In this document: positions 41,996 through 49,803 of the stretch, in pieces
Numbering within the stretch: the stretch's first letter is position 1
How the letters are laid out: each line of letters begins with the position of its first letter
Notes under the pieces: model-generated
The model's database searches: none
What the model was told of the DNA's origin: nothing
Seen by the model: the letters and a program-made list of their open reading frames with translations, nothing else
Translations under genes and position numbers: made by a program
Assembly: GCA_910588825.1 (NCBI GenBank)
Contig: CAJURF010000019.1
Location: 1-50,619 of the forward strand
Length of the DNA stretch: 50,619 nt
DNA from: an uncultured Lachnospiraceae bacterium
GTDB lineage: Bacteria; Bacillota; Clostridia; Lachnospirales; Lachnospiraceae
Reading direction: 5' to 3'

Positions 41996-42913
41996 ATGCG
42001 GGATTTGAATAAGTATCAGGGAGTTATCCCTGCGTTTTACGCGTGCTATGATAAAGAAGGGAATATCAGCCCTCGGGCTGTACGGGATCTCACCGGTTAT
42101 CTGGTGAAACAGGGAGTAAAGGGGGTTTATGTCAACGGTTCTTCTGGGGAGTGCATATATCTCAGCGTGGATGAGAAGAAAATGGTACTGGAAAATGTCA
42201 TGGAGGCGGCTCAAGGTAAATTGACGGTCATTGCCCATGTGGCATGCAACAATACCAAAGACAGCCAGGAACTGGCTGCCCATGCGCAAAAGGCAGGCGC
42301 GGATGCCATCGCTGCAATTCCCCCCATCTACTTCCGTCTGCCGGAGCACGCCATCGCCCGGTATTGGAACGACATCAGCGATGCCGCACCAGATACGGAT
42401 TTTATCATTTACAATATTCCTCAGCTGGCAGGGGTAACCCTTACTCTGGGGCTTTTTGCCCAGATGAGGAAAAACCCCAGGGTTATCGGTGTGAAGAACT
42501 CCTCCATGCCTGTGCAGGATATCCAGATGTTCAAGGCGGCAGGGGGCGATGACTGTATTATTTTCAACGGTCCTGACGAGCAGTTTATCAGTGGACGTGT
42601 AATGGGCGCCCAGGGAGCCATCGGGGGCACATACTCAGCCATGCCTGACCTGTTTCTGAAAATGGATGAACTGATAAGCGGTGGACGGCTGGAAGAAGCC
42701 AGGCGGCTGCAGTATGAGGTGAATTCAGTTATCTATAAAATGTGCTCCGCTCGGGGCAATATGTACGGTGTGATAAAAGAGATACTCAAACTCAATCATG
42801 GGCTGGAGCTTGGCGGTGTGAGAAGCCCCCTTCCTTCTTTGGAGGAATCTGACGGGGAGATTGTCCGGGAGGCGGCCAGGATGATTCAATGCATCAGAGA
42901 GAAGCACCTGTAA
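41996..42913 (+). CDS. nanA: N-acetylneuraminate lyase
   Basis: A 305-aa DapA-superfamily aldolase that splits sialic acid into ManNAc and pyruvate. The carboxylate-binding GSSGE is at 48-52, the catalytic Tyr139 in IIYNIPQLAG, the Schiff-base Lys167 in RVIGVKNSS, and GAIGGTYSAMPDLF lies near 205. GSSGE and the YNIP(x)4G context favour sialic acid over dihydrodipicolinate, and the operon supports this. GGAG precedes the ATG. The 54-bp gap after nanE contains a partial copy of the AGAGCGTGTCT repeat at the nanE stop. Confidence 0.94.
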   Translation: MRDLNKYQGVIPAFYACYDKEGNISPRAVRDLTGYLVKQGVKGVYVNGSSGECIYLSVDEKKMVLENVMEAAQGKLTVIAHVACNNTKDSQELAAHAQKAGADAIAAIPPIYFRLPEHAIARYWNDISDAAPDTDFIIYNIPQLAGVTLTLGLFAQMRKNPRVIGVKNSSMPVQDIQMFKAAGGDDCIIFNGPDEQFISGRVMGAQGAIGGTYSAMPDLFLKMDELISGGRLEEARRLQYEVNSVIYKMCSARGNMYGVIKEILKLNHGLELGGVRSPLPSLEESDGEIVREAARMIQCIREKHL

Positions 42914-42931
42914 AAAAGGAGGGGGAAGACC

Positions 42932-44443
42932 ATGCAGGGTTTTACAACAATTGACCTGGCCATTCTTGTGGTCTATCTGGCCGCAGTTTTATTCGCCGGA
43001 CTCCATTTTGCGAAAAAGGAAATGAAGGGAAAAGAGTATTTTAAAGGAGATGGAACCATACCCTGGTGGGTGACTTCTGTGTCTATTTTTGCCACACTGT
43101 TAAGTCCCATCTCCTTTTTGTCTTTGGCGGGAAACTCCTATGCAGGTACATGGATTATGTGGTTTGCGCAGCTGGGTATGCTTTTGGCTATTCCGCTGAC
43201 CATACGTTTCTTTCTTCCCATATACAGCAAACTGGAAATTGATACGGCCTATCACTATCTGGAAATCCGTTTTAAAAGCAAAGGGCTTCGTGTACTGGGG
43301 GCAGTTATGTTCATTATCTACCAGGTTGGGCGCATGTCAATCATCATGTATCTCCCATGCATGGTGCTGGGAAGCCTGACAGGAATCAGCGTGAATTTCC
43401 TGATTATTATCATGGGTGTGATAGCCATTATCTATTCCTATACAGGCGGTCTGAAATCCGTGCTTTGGACCGATTTTATCCAGGGTTCCGTACTGCTTTT
43501 GGGTGTGTCCTTTGCGCTGGTTTATCTGCTGGCTCATATTGACGGAGGAATCGGAGCGGTCTTCCAGGCATTTACAGCGGAACACAAATTTCTGTCAGAA
43601 GACCAGCCGCTGTTTCGGATAAATCTTTTAAAGGACAGTGTTTTTCTCATGATAGTGGGCGCCGGCTTTAATACTATGGGTTCCTATGTGTCCAGCCAGG
43701 ATATTGTCCAGCGTTTTACCACCACCACAGATACAAAGAAATTGAATAAGATGATGCTCACTAACGGTGCCCTGTCTATTTTTATTGCCACGGTATTTTA
43801 TCTCATCGGCACGGGACTGTATGTGTTCTATCAGCAGAACGACCTTCCGTCAGCCGCGGCTCAGGATCAGATATTTGCATCTTATATTGCCTTTGAACTG
43901 CCGGTGGGTGTGACGGGAATCCTGCTGGCTGCCATTTATGCCGCTTCCCAGTCCACATTGTCCACAGGGCTGAACGCGGTGGCATCCAGCTGGACCTTGG
44001 ACATCCAGTCCCGTCTGTCCAGGGAGGAGATCAGTTTTGAAAAGCAGACAAAAATCGGACAGTATGTCTCCCTGGTTGTGGGCATATTCTCCATAGGTGT
44101 TTCCATTGTCCTGGCAAATGGCAATATTAAATCTGCATATGAGTGGTTTAACGGGTTCATGGGACTGGTGCTGGGTATTCTCATCGGTACTTTTATTCTG
44201 GGGGCATTTGTTCCTAAAGCAAATACCTTTGGGGCAGTGCTGGCTTTTATCGCGTCATCAGCGGTGATGGTGGGCATCAAATATTTTGCGCCAGAGGGAA
44301 GCGTATCCATTTGGTCTTACTCTATCATATCCATTGTGGTATCGCTGATTGTGGGGATTCCCGCCAGCCTCATCTGGAGGAAAGTGAAGAAAGACGACTC
44401 CATGCCGGATTATTACACCACCATATATGAGAATAACAATTAA
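42932..44443 (+). CDS. sodium:solute symporter family transporter, predicted sialic acid importer
   Basis: A 503-aa membrane protein with about 13 hydrophobic helices and SSS-family marks: LLSPISFLSLAGNSYAGTWI (helix 2, sodium-site region), IIYQVGRMSIIMYLP, YTGGLKSVLWTDFIQG and AIYAASQSTLSTGLNAVASSW (serine/threonine-rich helix 9 sodium site). SSS proteins couple sugar or acid uptake to sodium. Its place between nanA and nanQ makes sialic acid the expected substrate (SiaT/NanT-like); this is inference from context. AGGAGGGGG precedes the start. Confidence 0.92.
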   Translation: MQGFTTIDLAILVVYLAAVLFAGLHFAKKEMKGKEYFKGDGTIPWWVTSVSIFATLLSPISFLSLAGNSYAGTWIMWFAQLGMLLAIPLTIRFFLPIYSKLEIDTAYHYLEIRFKSKGLRVLGAVMFIIYQVGRMSIIMYLPCMVLGSLTGISVNFLIIIMGVIAIIYSYTGGLKSVLWTDFIQGSVLLLGVSFALVYLLAHIDGGIGAVFQAFTAEHKFLSEDQPLFRINLLKDSVFLMIVGAGFNTMGSYVSSQDIVQRFTTTTDTKKLNKMMLTNGALSIFIATVFYLIGTGLYVFYQQNDLPSAAAQDQIFASYIAFELPVGVTGILLAAIYAASQSTLSTGLNAVASSWTLDIQSRLSREEISFEKQTKIGQYVSLVVGIFSIGVSIVLANGNIKSAYEWFNGFMGLVLGILIGTFILGAFVPKANTFGAVLAFIASSAVMVGIKYFAPEGSVSIWSYSIISIVVSLIVGIPASLIWRKVKKDDSMPDYYTTIYENNN

Positions 44444-44457
44444 TACAATGATGTACT

Positions 44458-44493
44458 GGAGCGGCCAGCAAAAATGGCCTTCAAACACGCTCC
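44458..44493 (+). repeat. hairpin between transporter and nanQ genes
   Basis: GGAGCG (44458-44463) can pair with CGCTCC (44488-44493), with an inner GGCCA/TGGCC stem. There is no U-run, so it is more likely an mRNA processing or stability stem than a terminator. The outer arms resemble the AGAGCGTGT repeat family. Confidence 0.4.
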
Positions 44494-44508
44494 GGGGAAG
44501 GGGGCCTT

Positions 44509-44961
44509 ATGATTTTTGGAAATTTGGGTCATATAGAGGAATGCGGGTTTTGCGACGTATCCATTCAGGAATGTTTTGATTATGCAGCGCAGCATGATTT
44601 GAGCACCTTTCCTGCCGGGATTCATGAAATTGATGGAAAGCGACTGTATGTAAATATCGTGGAATACACCACCACGTCTTGGGAAAAACGGTTCTGGGAA
44701 GCACACAGAGAATATCTGGATATTCATATTATGCTGGACGGGGAAGAGCAGATTGACCTGGCTTTCACAGAGCGGATGAGACAGGGTGAGTATGTGCCCG
44801 AGGATGACTTCCTGCCCATGGAAGGTGAGAAAAATGGATGCGTTCTGCTTGAAAAAGGAGACTTTCTCATCTGCTATCCCCACGATGCGCACAGGACAGC
44901 AGTCATGTTGGACCAGCCATGTATGGTGAAAAAGGCGGTTTTTAAATTAAAGTATATTTGA
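44509..44961 (+). CDS. nanQ: YhcH/YjgK/YiaL (EbgC) family protein, predicted sialic acid anomerase
   Basis: A 150-aa cupin-like protein. The metal-binding pattern is visible in AHREYLDIHIMLDGEEQI (about 65-82) and in the late LICYPHDAHRTAV (His residues near 125). Family knowledge: NanQ/YhcH proteins speed the opening of alpha-sialic acid to the aldehyde form used by NanA. The operon position between the transporter and nanK fits. The start has GGGG-rich spacing rather than a perfect AGGAGG. Confidence 0.88.
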   Translation: MIFGNLGHIEECGFCDVSIQECFDYAAQHDLSTFPAGIHEIDGKRLYVNIVEYTTTSWEKRFWEAHREYLDIHIMLDGEEQIDLAFTERMRQGEYVPEDDFLPMEGEKNGCVLLEKGDFLICYPHDAHRTAVMLDQPCMVKKAVFKLKYI

Positions 44962-44964
44962 GTT

Positions 44965-44994
44965 TTGACAATAACGAGAGTGGTCAGGTACAAT
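44965..44994 (+). promoter_or_regulatory. promoter-like sequence directly before nanK
   Basis: A perfect TTGACA (44965-44970) and TACAAT (44989-44994) are spaced by 18 bp, immediately after the nanQ stop and ending only 3 bases before the nanK ATG. If used, the transcript would begin at or just past the start codon. Confidence 0.35.
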
Positions 44995-44997
44995 AAA

Positions 44998-45915
44998 ATG
45001 AAACGATATGCATGTATAGACATTGGAGGCACAGCCATTAAATATGGAATTATTGGCGGTGACGGGCATATTTTCAGCAGACGTGAGATGCAGACAGAAG
45101 CCTGGAGAGGAGGACAGTCCATTCTTGACAGGGTGCTGTCTATTGTGAAAGAGTGCAGAAGGACAGGGGAAATCAGCGGAGTCTGTATATCTACGGCGGG
45201 GGTGGTAGATATTGAGAAGGGGGAAATCATCCACTCGGCTGCTCTGATTCCGGATTACAGAGGAATCTGCTTTAAAAAAGCTGTCTGGGACAGGTTCAGG
45301 CTTCCGTGCGAAGTGGAGAATGATGTAAACTGTGCCGGACTTGCGGAAACTGTTTCCGGCTCTGCCCGGGGCAGCTCCAGCGTGTTTATGCTGACAGTGG
45401 GTACAGGGATTGGCGGATGTTTTGTGCTGGACAAAAAAGTATTCCGCGGAGCCGCAGGCAGTGCCTGTGAAGTCGGGTATATGCATATGCGCGGCAGTGA
45501 TTTCCAGACGCTGGGGGCTGCCAGCATCCTGACGAAGAAAGTGACAGAAAGAAAGGGTGCTTCTTTTAGGGAGTGGAACGGTTTTCGGATTTTTCAGGAA
45601 GCGGAGAAGGGTGATGCTGTGTGCATACAGGCCATTGATGAGATGGTGGATGTTCTGGGAGCGGGAATTGCCAATATCTGTTATGTGCTGAATCCCCAGA
45701 CGGTTGTACTGGGCGGCGGCGTGATGACCCAGAAAGAATATCTGGGAGAGAAAATCCAGGCAGCCGTGGAGCGCTGGCTGATTCCCAGCGTGGCGCAGCA
45801 CACATCCCTGTGCTTTGCCCAGCATGGAAATGCGGCAGGAATGCTGGGCGCTTTTTATCATTTCATTTCCATGACAAAAAAAGGAGTAAATGAAAAAAAT
45901 CATGACAGAGATTAG
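44998..45915 (+). CDS. nanK: ROK-family kinase, predicted N-acetylmannosamine kinase
   Basis: A 305-aa ROK kinase without a DNA-binding domain. The ATP site is CIDIGGTAIKYGII (about 5-18); the catalytic Asp is in VENDVNCAGLAE (about 103-114); LTVGTGIGGCFVLD follows near 134. The HxCxCGxxGCxE zinc site typical of ROK is not visible (the region reads EVGYMHMRGSDFQTL), which occurs in some family members. It would phosphorylate ManNAc from NanA to feed NanE. The ribosome binding site is weak. It overlaps nagA by 26 bp. Confidence 0.88.
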   Translation: MKRYACIDIGGTAIKYGIIGGDGHIFSRREMQTEAWRGGQSILDRVLSIVKECRRTGEISGVCISTAGVVDIEKGEIIHSAALIPDYRGICFKKAVWDRFRLPCEVENDVNCAGLAETVSGSARGSSSVFMLTVGTGIGGCFVLDKKVFRGAAGSACEVGYMHMRGSDFQTLGAASILTKKVTERKGASFREWNGFRIFQEAEKGDAVCIQAIDEMVDVLGAGIANICYVLNPQTVVLGGGVMTQKEYLGEKIQAAVERWLIPSVAQHTSLCFAQHGNAAGMLGAFYHFISMTKKGVNEKNHDRD

Positions 45916-47041
45916 AAATGTGAAAATATTTACAGAGCAGCATACCTTTCGGGAAGGGAGCATTGCCATTAAGGATGGTCTTTTTGCAGAGCCGGCAGAG
46001 AATCCCGGAAAAATTATTGATGGACAGGGGTGTTATGCAATCCCTGGTCTGATAGACATTCATTTTCATGGATGTATGGGTTATGATTTCTGCGACGGGA
46101 CACAAGAAGCATTGAGAGAGATCGCCAGATATGAGGCATCTGTGGGAGTTACAGGCATGGCACCTGCCACCATGACTCTTCCGGCAGAGCAGTTGGAAGA
46201 AATTTTGTCAAATGCAGCTGCATTTTCGGCAGATAGCGGGAAAAACCCAGGGGAGGCAGAACTGCTGGGGGTCAATATGGAGGGCCCGTTTATCAGTAAA
46301 CACAAAAAAGGCGCCCAGGATGATACCTATATCATTCCCAGCGATGTAGAGCTTTTCCACCGTTTCCAGAGGGCGGCAGAAGGACTGGTGAAGTTTATCG
46401 CCGTGGCGCCTGAGGTGGAAGGTGCTCTGGCATTTGTGGACCGGGTGAAGGATGAGGCTGTGGTATCTCTTGCTCACACCAATGCTGATTATGATGAAGC
46501 ACTGGCTGCATTTCAAAGGGGCGTCAGCCATGCCGTACATCTTTTTAACGCCATGCCGCCTTTTGGCCACCGTGAGCCTGGGGTGGTGGGGGCTGTGGCC
46601 GACAGCCATCATGTGACGGCAGAGTTAATCTGTGATGGGGTACACATCCATCCTTCTGTTGTCAGAGCTGCTTTTAAGATACTGGGAGAGAACCGGATTA
46701 TACTCATCAGTGACAGCATGAGAGCGGCGGGGATGCCGGACGGAACGTATACCCTGGGCGGACAGGCTGTACAGGTAACAAAAGGCCGTGCTGTACTGGT
46801 CTCCAGCGGGGCACTGGCCGGGTCTGCCTCCAATCTCATGGAATGTATGAAAACGGCGGTGAAAGAAATGGGCATTCCCCTGGAGACAGCGGTGGCATGT
46901 GCCTCGGAAAATCCGGCAAAAAGACTGGGAGAGTATGGCAGGCGGGGCTCCATTACTTTTGGGAAAAAAGCGGACTTGGTTTTGCTGGACCGGGATTTGA
47001 ATGTGAAGTGTGTGATGAAAGATGGGAAGCGGGTTGGATAA
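45890..47041 (+). CDS. nagA: N-acetylglucosamine-6-phosphate deacetylase
   Basis: A 383-aa amidohydrolase of normal NagA length. It makes glucosamine-6-phosphate and acetate. Metal and substrate motifs are GLIDIHFHGCMGYDF (about 53-67), VNMEGPFISKHKKGAQ (about 125), SLAHTNADYDEAL, AVHLFNAMPPFGHREPGVVG and the catalytic Asp in ILISDSMRAAGMPDG. AAGGAG lies 7 bases before the ATG, inside the nanK 3' end. It completes the sialic acid route to GlcN-6-P; nagB is not in the window. Confidence 0.95.
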   Translation: MKKIMTEIRNVKIFTEQHTFREGSIAIKDGLFAEPAENPGKIIDGQGCYAIPGLIDIHFHGCMGYDFCDGTQEALREIARYEASVGVTGMAPATMTLPAEQLEEILSNAAAFSADSGKNPGEAELLGVNMEGPFISKHKKGAQDDTYIIPSDVELFHRFQRAAEGLVKFIAVAPEVEGALAFVDRVKDEAVVSLAHTNADYDEALAAFQRGVSHAVHLFNAMPPFGHREPGVVGAVADSHHVTAELICDGVHIHPSVVRAAFKILGENRIILISDSMRAAGMPDGTYTLGGQAVQVTKGRAVLVSSGALAGSASNLMECMKTAVKEMGIPLETAVACASENPAKRLGEYGRRGSITFGKKADLVLLDRDLNVKCVMKDGKRVG

Positions 47042-47099
47042 AATGGCTGTGGCAGTCTTCCATTAGATCATTGAATGATAAACTGCTTTGAAAGATGAC

Positions 47100-47155
47100 G
47101 AGTTTGGACAAAAAGAGGGAGTGCAAAATAAGGGTTGTATCTTTTGTCCAAACTC
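47100..47155. repeat. 14-bp perfect inverted repeat between nagA and the Fic gene
   Basis: GAGTTTGGACAAAA (47100-47113) and TTTTGTCCAAACTC (47142-47155) are exact inverted copies 28 bp apart, between two convergent genes. There is no U-run, though the stem base is A/T-rich. It could be a weak bidirectional terminator or a trace of an inserted element. Confidence 0.55.
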
Positions 47156-47178
47156 TGGTTATAAAATTGCGATATTTT

Positions 47179-48285
47179 TTACCATGATGACAGACGGTAA
47201 ATATTCGTGCTGCCATCTTTTCTTTTTTCCAGAATCCCCTTCTCTGATAAAGAATTCAGGATTGACCTGGAAGCAGGGATGCTTGTATGAAGCATTTTTG
47301 AACATTTCTTAGACGTAATTTCCGAGCCCTTCCCCGCAAAGGACATTCTTGATAACAGATATTTTTCTTTCTCAGATAATTTTTCGTTTAATAATGAAAA
47401 ATTTAGAATACTGGACTCCAGCATATCCAGCATAAAAGCAATGAAAGGAGTGATGTCCATCACTTTATCCCCGTCTATAATGGCAGCTCTCATACTTTGC
47501 TCTAGACTTTTGTAATACCCGGATACATTTTTTCTGATTTCGGATATGACAGGGGTTCTGTTTATGTCTGCAAAATGATTATGCTGTAAATATGCCTGCA
47601 TCAGTATTCTGGCGGTTCTGCCATTTCCATCACACATGGGATGGATATAAACATAATAAAAGTGTATGATGATCGATTTCAGTATGGCATTTATATTATG
47701 CGTGGAAGAGATAAAATCATATAACTGATTCATTTTGGCAGGTATTTTACTGGGGGATTCTGGAACATGCACAGTCTTTGATTCGTTTGCAATGCAAACT
47801 TTTCCTTTTCTGTATATATTTCCCTGCACTGACAGGTTTTCACAGCATTCAGTGGTTACGATATTCCAGAGAGTTAACATACCATCTTTTGAAAAAACCT
47901 CAGTGGAATGAAAGGCATAATTGATACCCTTGAGTATATTGGACACCATGATGTGAGATTTGTTCTCGCTTTTATTTGATTTTAATACCTTTTTTATCTC
48001 CTGTACAGTAGTCTGGGCACCTTCTATCGTCGCGGATTCTACGCTGTTCAACAGTAAAATTTCCTTGTTCACATATGGAATATCAGATATGCTTTTACAT
48101 TGGTTTTGTATAGTATTTACGCCGTCTTGGATGTCCTGCGTTAAAAATATGCACAGGGATTCCCCATGTATTCCGCTTAAAGGCAGTTCATACATACAGG
48201 ATAAAAGTTTGTCTAATTGGCATTTTTCAACCCATCCTTTTTCTGTCTTATATTTTAATTCGTATAAAGAAGTATATTTTAACAT
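47179..48285 (-). CDS. Fic-domain protein with N-terminal inhibitory helix
   Basis: A 368-aa protein. The Fic core HPMCDGNGRTAR (215-226) has the catalytic His215, Asp219 and both arginines, so AMP (or other NMP) transfer should be possible. An autoinhibitory motif S-x-x-x-E-G (SATIEG, 84-89) precedes it, the class II arrangement where Glu88 blocks ATP. GNIYRKGKV (about 155-163) is the usual strand before the core. The last 70 residues look like a winged helix (KCSKMLHTSIPASRSILNSL), as in Fic proteins with a DNA-binding tail. Target unknown. AT-richer than neighbouring nagA. Confidence 0.88.
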   Translation of the reverse strand: MLKYTSLYELKYKTEKGWVEKCQLDKLLSCMYELPLSGIHGESLCIFLTQDIQDGVNTIQNQCKSISDIPYVNKEILLLNSVESATIEGAQTTVQEIKKVLKSNKSENKSHIMVSNILKGINYAFHSTEVFSKDGMLTLWNIVTTECCENLSVQGNIYRKGKVCIANESKTVHVPESPSKIPAKMNQLYDFISSTHNINAILKSIIIHFYYVYIHPMCDGNGRTARILMQAYLQHNHFADINRTPVISEIRKNVSGYYKSLEQSMRAAIIDGDKVMDITPFIAFMLDMLESSILNFSLLNEKLSEKEKYLLSRMSFAGKGSEITSKKCSKMLHTSIPASRSILNSLSEKGILEKRKDGSTNIYRLSSW

Positions 48286-48404
48286 ATATCAATTTCCTTT
48301 TGAATAATAAGCAAATCATATCACTATTTTTTTATTCTGTAAACACTTTTTCAGACTTCCAACAAAAAGCACGCTAAAAAGGAATGGAGGATTTTTCTGC
48401 TTTA

Positions 48405-48433
48405 TTGACAAGAGTTTCGCAAACCGATAAAAT
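48405..48433 (+). promoter_or_regulatory. promoter of the small protein/HipA-like pair
   Basis: TTGACA (48405-48410), 17 bp, TAAAAT (48428-48433): a near-consensus promoter 24 bp before the first gene, giving a very short leader. Confidence 0.65.
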
Positions 48434-48456
48434 AAAGCAAAAAGGAGGGAGATCGG

Positions 48457-48741
48457 ATGAATTTTCCAGCGGAGGAATACGACAAAAAAAGCGGACTGCC
48501 CCTTGACAAATCTTATCTTGAGTGCGGACTGCCGGGCTTCCTGCAGGAATCCTTAGAGCAGATGAAGGAGGCATGGGCAAAGCGCGATGCAGGAGAAAAG
48601 TATCTTCGGTGGGACTGTGATTACTGCAGTCTTCAGAGTGACATTAATAGTGCAGAGGTAAATGGGATCATAACCAGCGAACAGGCATGGTATCTGCGGG
48701 AGGAATATCTGCGCATAGAGCGTCCGGGAGTGGTTGAATAA
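48457..48741 (+). CDS. small protein (94 aa) paired with the HipA-like kinase
   Basis: I do not recognise a named family. The protein is acidic and helical (SLEQMKEAWAKRDAGEKYL, about 32-50) with a conserved-looking centre WDCDYCSLQSDINSAEV holding two cysteines (C-x2-C), and a C-terminal helix AWYLREEYLRIE. There is no helix-turn-helix, so it is not a HipB-type repressor by appearance. AAAGGAGGGAG precedes the ATG. It is transcribed from its own promoter and followed 30 bp later by the kinase-like gene, an arrangement that suggests a functional pair. Confidence 0.75.
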   Translation: MNFPAEEYDKKSGLPLDKSYLECGLPGFLQESLEQMKEAWAKRDAGEKYLRWDCDYCSLQSDINSAEVNGIITSEQAWYLREEYLRIERPGVVE

Positions 48742-48771
48742 AAGTTTGGGAAAGGGAGAATGGGGCTGGAC

Positions 48772-49659
48772 ATGATTGATTTTACAGGGCTGCCAAAGAA
48801 AAATAAGTCATACGGGGGCGCAAATGGAAGCAAGATTTCAGTTGTCTATGAAGGGGAACAGTATATGCTGAAATTTCCCCCGCATCCGCCAAAAAATCAG
48901 GGGATGAGTTACAGTAACAGCTGTATTTCGGAATATCTTGGGTGTAGGATTTTTGAAAGTGTGGGAATTCCCGTTCAGAGAACCTTGCTAGGAACTTATA
49001 CCACAGAAAAAGGTGGGGAAAAGGTAGTTGTTGCCTGTAAAGATTTTACATCTGCAGGAGTGGTACTACAAGACTTTGCTTCCATGAAAAATCAGATTAT
49101 CGACTCAGAGCGAAATGGTTACGGCACGGAACTTACAGACATAATCTCAGTTTTTACGGAACAGACAGCAATGGAACCAGAGAAACTCAGCGGACGTTTT
49201 TGGGATATGTTTATTGTGGATGCGTTGATCGGAAACTGGGACCGGCATAATGGAAACTGGGGATTTTTATATGATGTGCAGGCAGACTCGTTAGCTATGG
49301 CACCTGTTTTTGACTGTGGCAGCAGCCTTTTTCCTCAGGCAGATGAGGAGATGATTGAGAATATTTTAGCAGACAAAAGAGAAATCCATCACCGCGTATT
49401 TAACATCCCATTGTCAGCTATCCAGAAAAATGGAAGGAAAATCAATTATTATCAGTTTATCTCATCATTGGAAAGTGAGGACTGCAGCAGGGCATTGAGA
49501 CGGATTCTGCCTCGGATAGATCTGAAAGAGATTGACAGAATCATTGACGCGGCTCCTGCCATCAGTGACCTGCAAAAAGCGTTTTATAAGATGATGCTGA
49601 CAGTGAGAAAACAGCGCATTTTAGATTATTCTATGGGATTGATGCATAAAATTTTTTAA
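48772..49659 (+). CDS. HipA/CtkA-like protein kinase
   Basis: A 295-aa protein resembling the short HipA-like kinases (CtkA type), about 140 residues shorter than E. coli HipA. The N-terminal GGANGSKISVVYEGEQYML is the glycine-rich ATP loop with the Lys strand. The catalytic loop is DALIGNWDRHNGNWGFL with Asp and Asn in DRHNGN, and the metal Asp is in VFDCGSSL. All kinase residues appear intact. ATG 48760 is only 1-2 bases after GGGAG, so 48772 (MIDFTGLPKK) is preferred. The upstream partner is the 94-aa protein. Family knowledge: relatives phosphorylate tRNA synthetases or other proteins and can act as toxins; the target here is unknown. Confidence 0.85.
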   Translation: MIDFTGLPKKNKSYGGANGSKISVVYEGEQYMLKFPPHPPKNQGMSYSNSCISEYLGCRIFESVGIPVQRTLLGTYTTEKGGEKVVVACKDFTSAGVVLQDFASMKNQIIDSERNGYGTELTDIISVFTEQTAMEPEKLSGRFWDMFIVDALIGNWDRHNGNWGFLYDVQADSLAMAPVFDCGSSLFPQADEEMIENILADKREIHHRVFNIPLSAIQKNGRKINYYQFISSLESEDCSRALRRILPRIDLKEIDRIIDAAPAISDLQKAFYKMMLTVRKQRILDYSMGLMHKIF

Positions 49660-49692
49660 TATTTCAATGGTACAAAGGCATCTGCGCGAAGC

Positions 49693-49712
49693 CCCCGGCC
49701 AATTGGCCGGGG
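49693..49712. terminator. perfect palindrome, probable terminator
   Basis: CCCCGGCC (49693-49700), AATT, GGCCGGGG (49705-49712) form a perfect GC-rich hairpin followed by ATTTATATT. It lies 34 bp after the HipA-like gene and before the convergent Rpn-type gene. Confidence 0.6.
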
Positions 49713-49760
49713 ATTTATATTCCAGAATATTATGACCTCAGAAAAAAGAGCCCAATATCA
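49712..49760 (-). pseudogene. decayed 5' fragment of an Rpn-type gene
   Basis: Bases 49721-49739 are identical to 50498-50516 in the neighbouring gene, and the similarity extends on both sides (26 of 28 around it). On the minus strand it encodes a piece of the FFRGHNILEYKSP N-terminal motif, but one extra T shifts the frame. It is the stump of a second copy of the adjacent family. Confidence 0.6.
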
Positions 49761-49803
49761 TTGGAGATGTGGAGTGAGGCCTCTTATGAAGCTGAAAAGT
49801 ATT

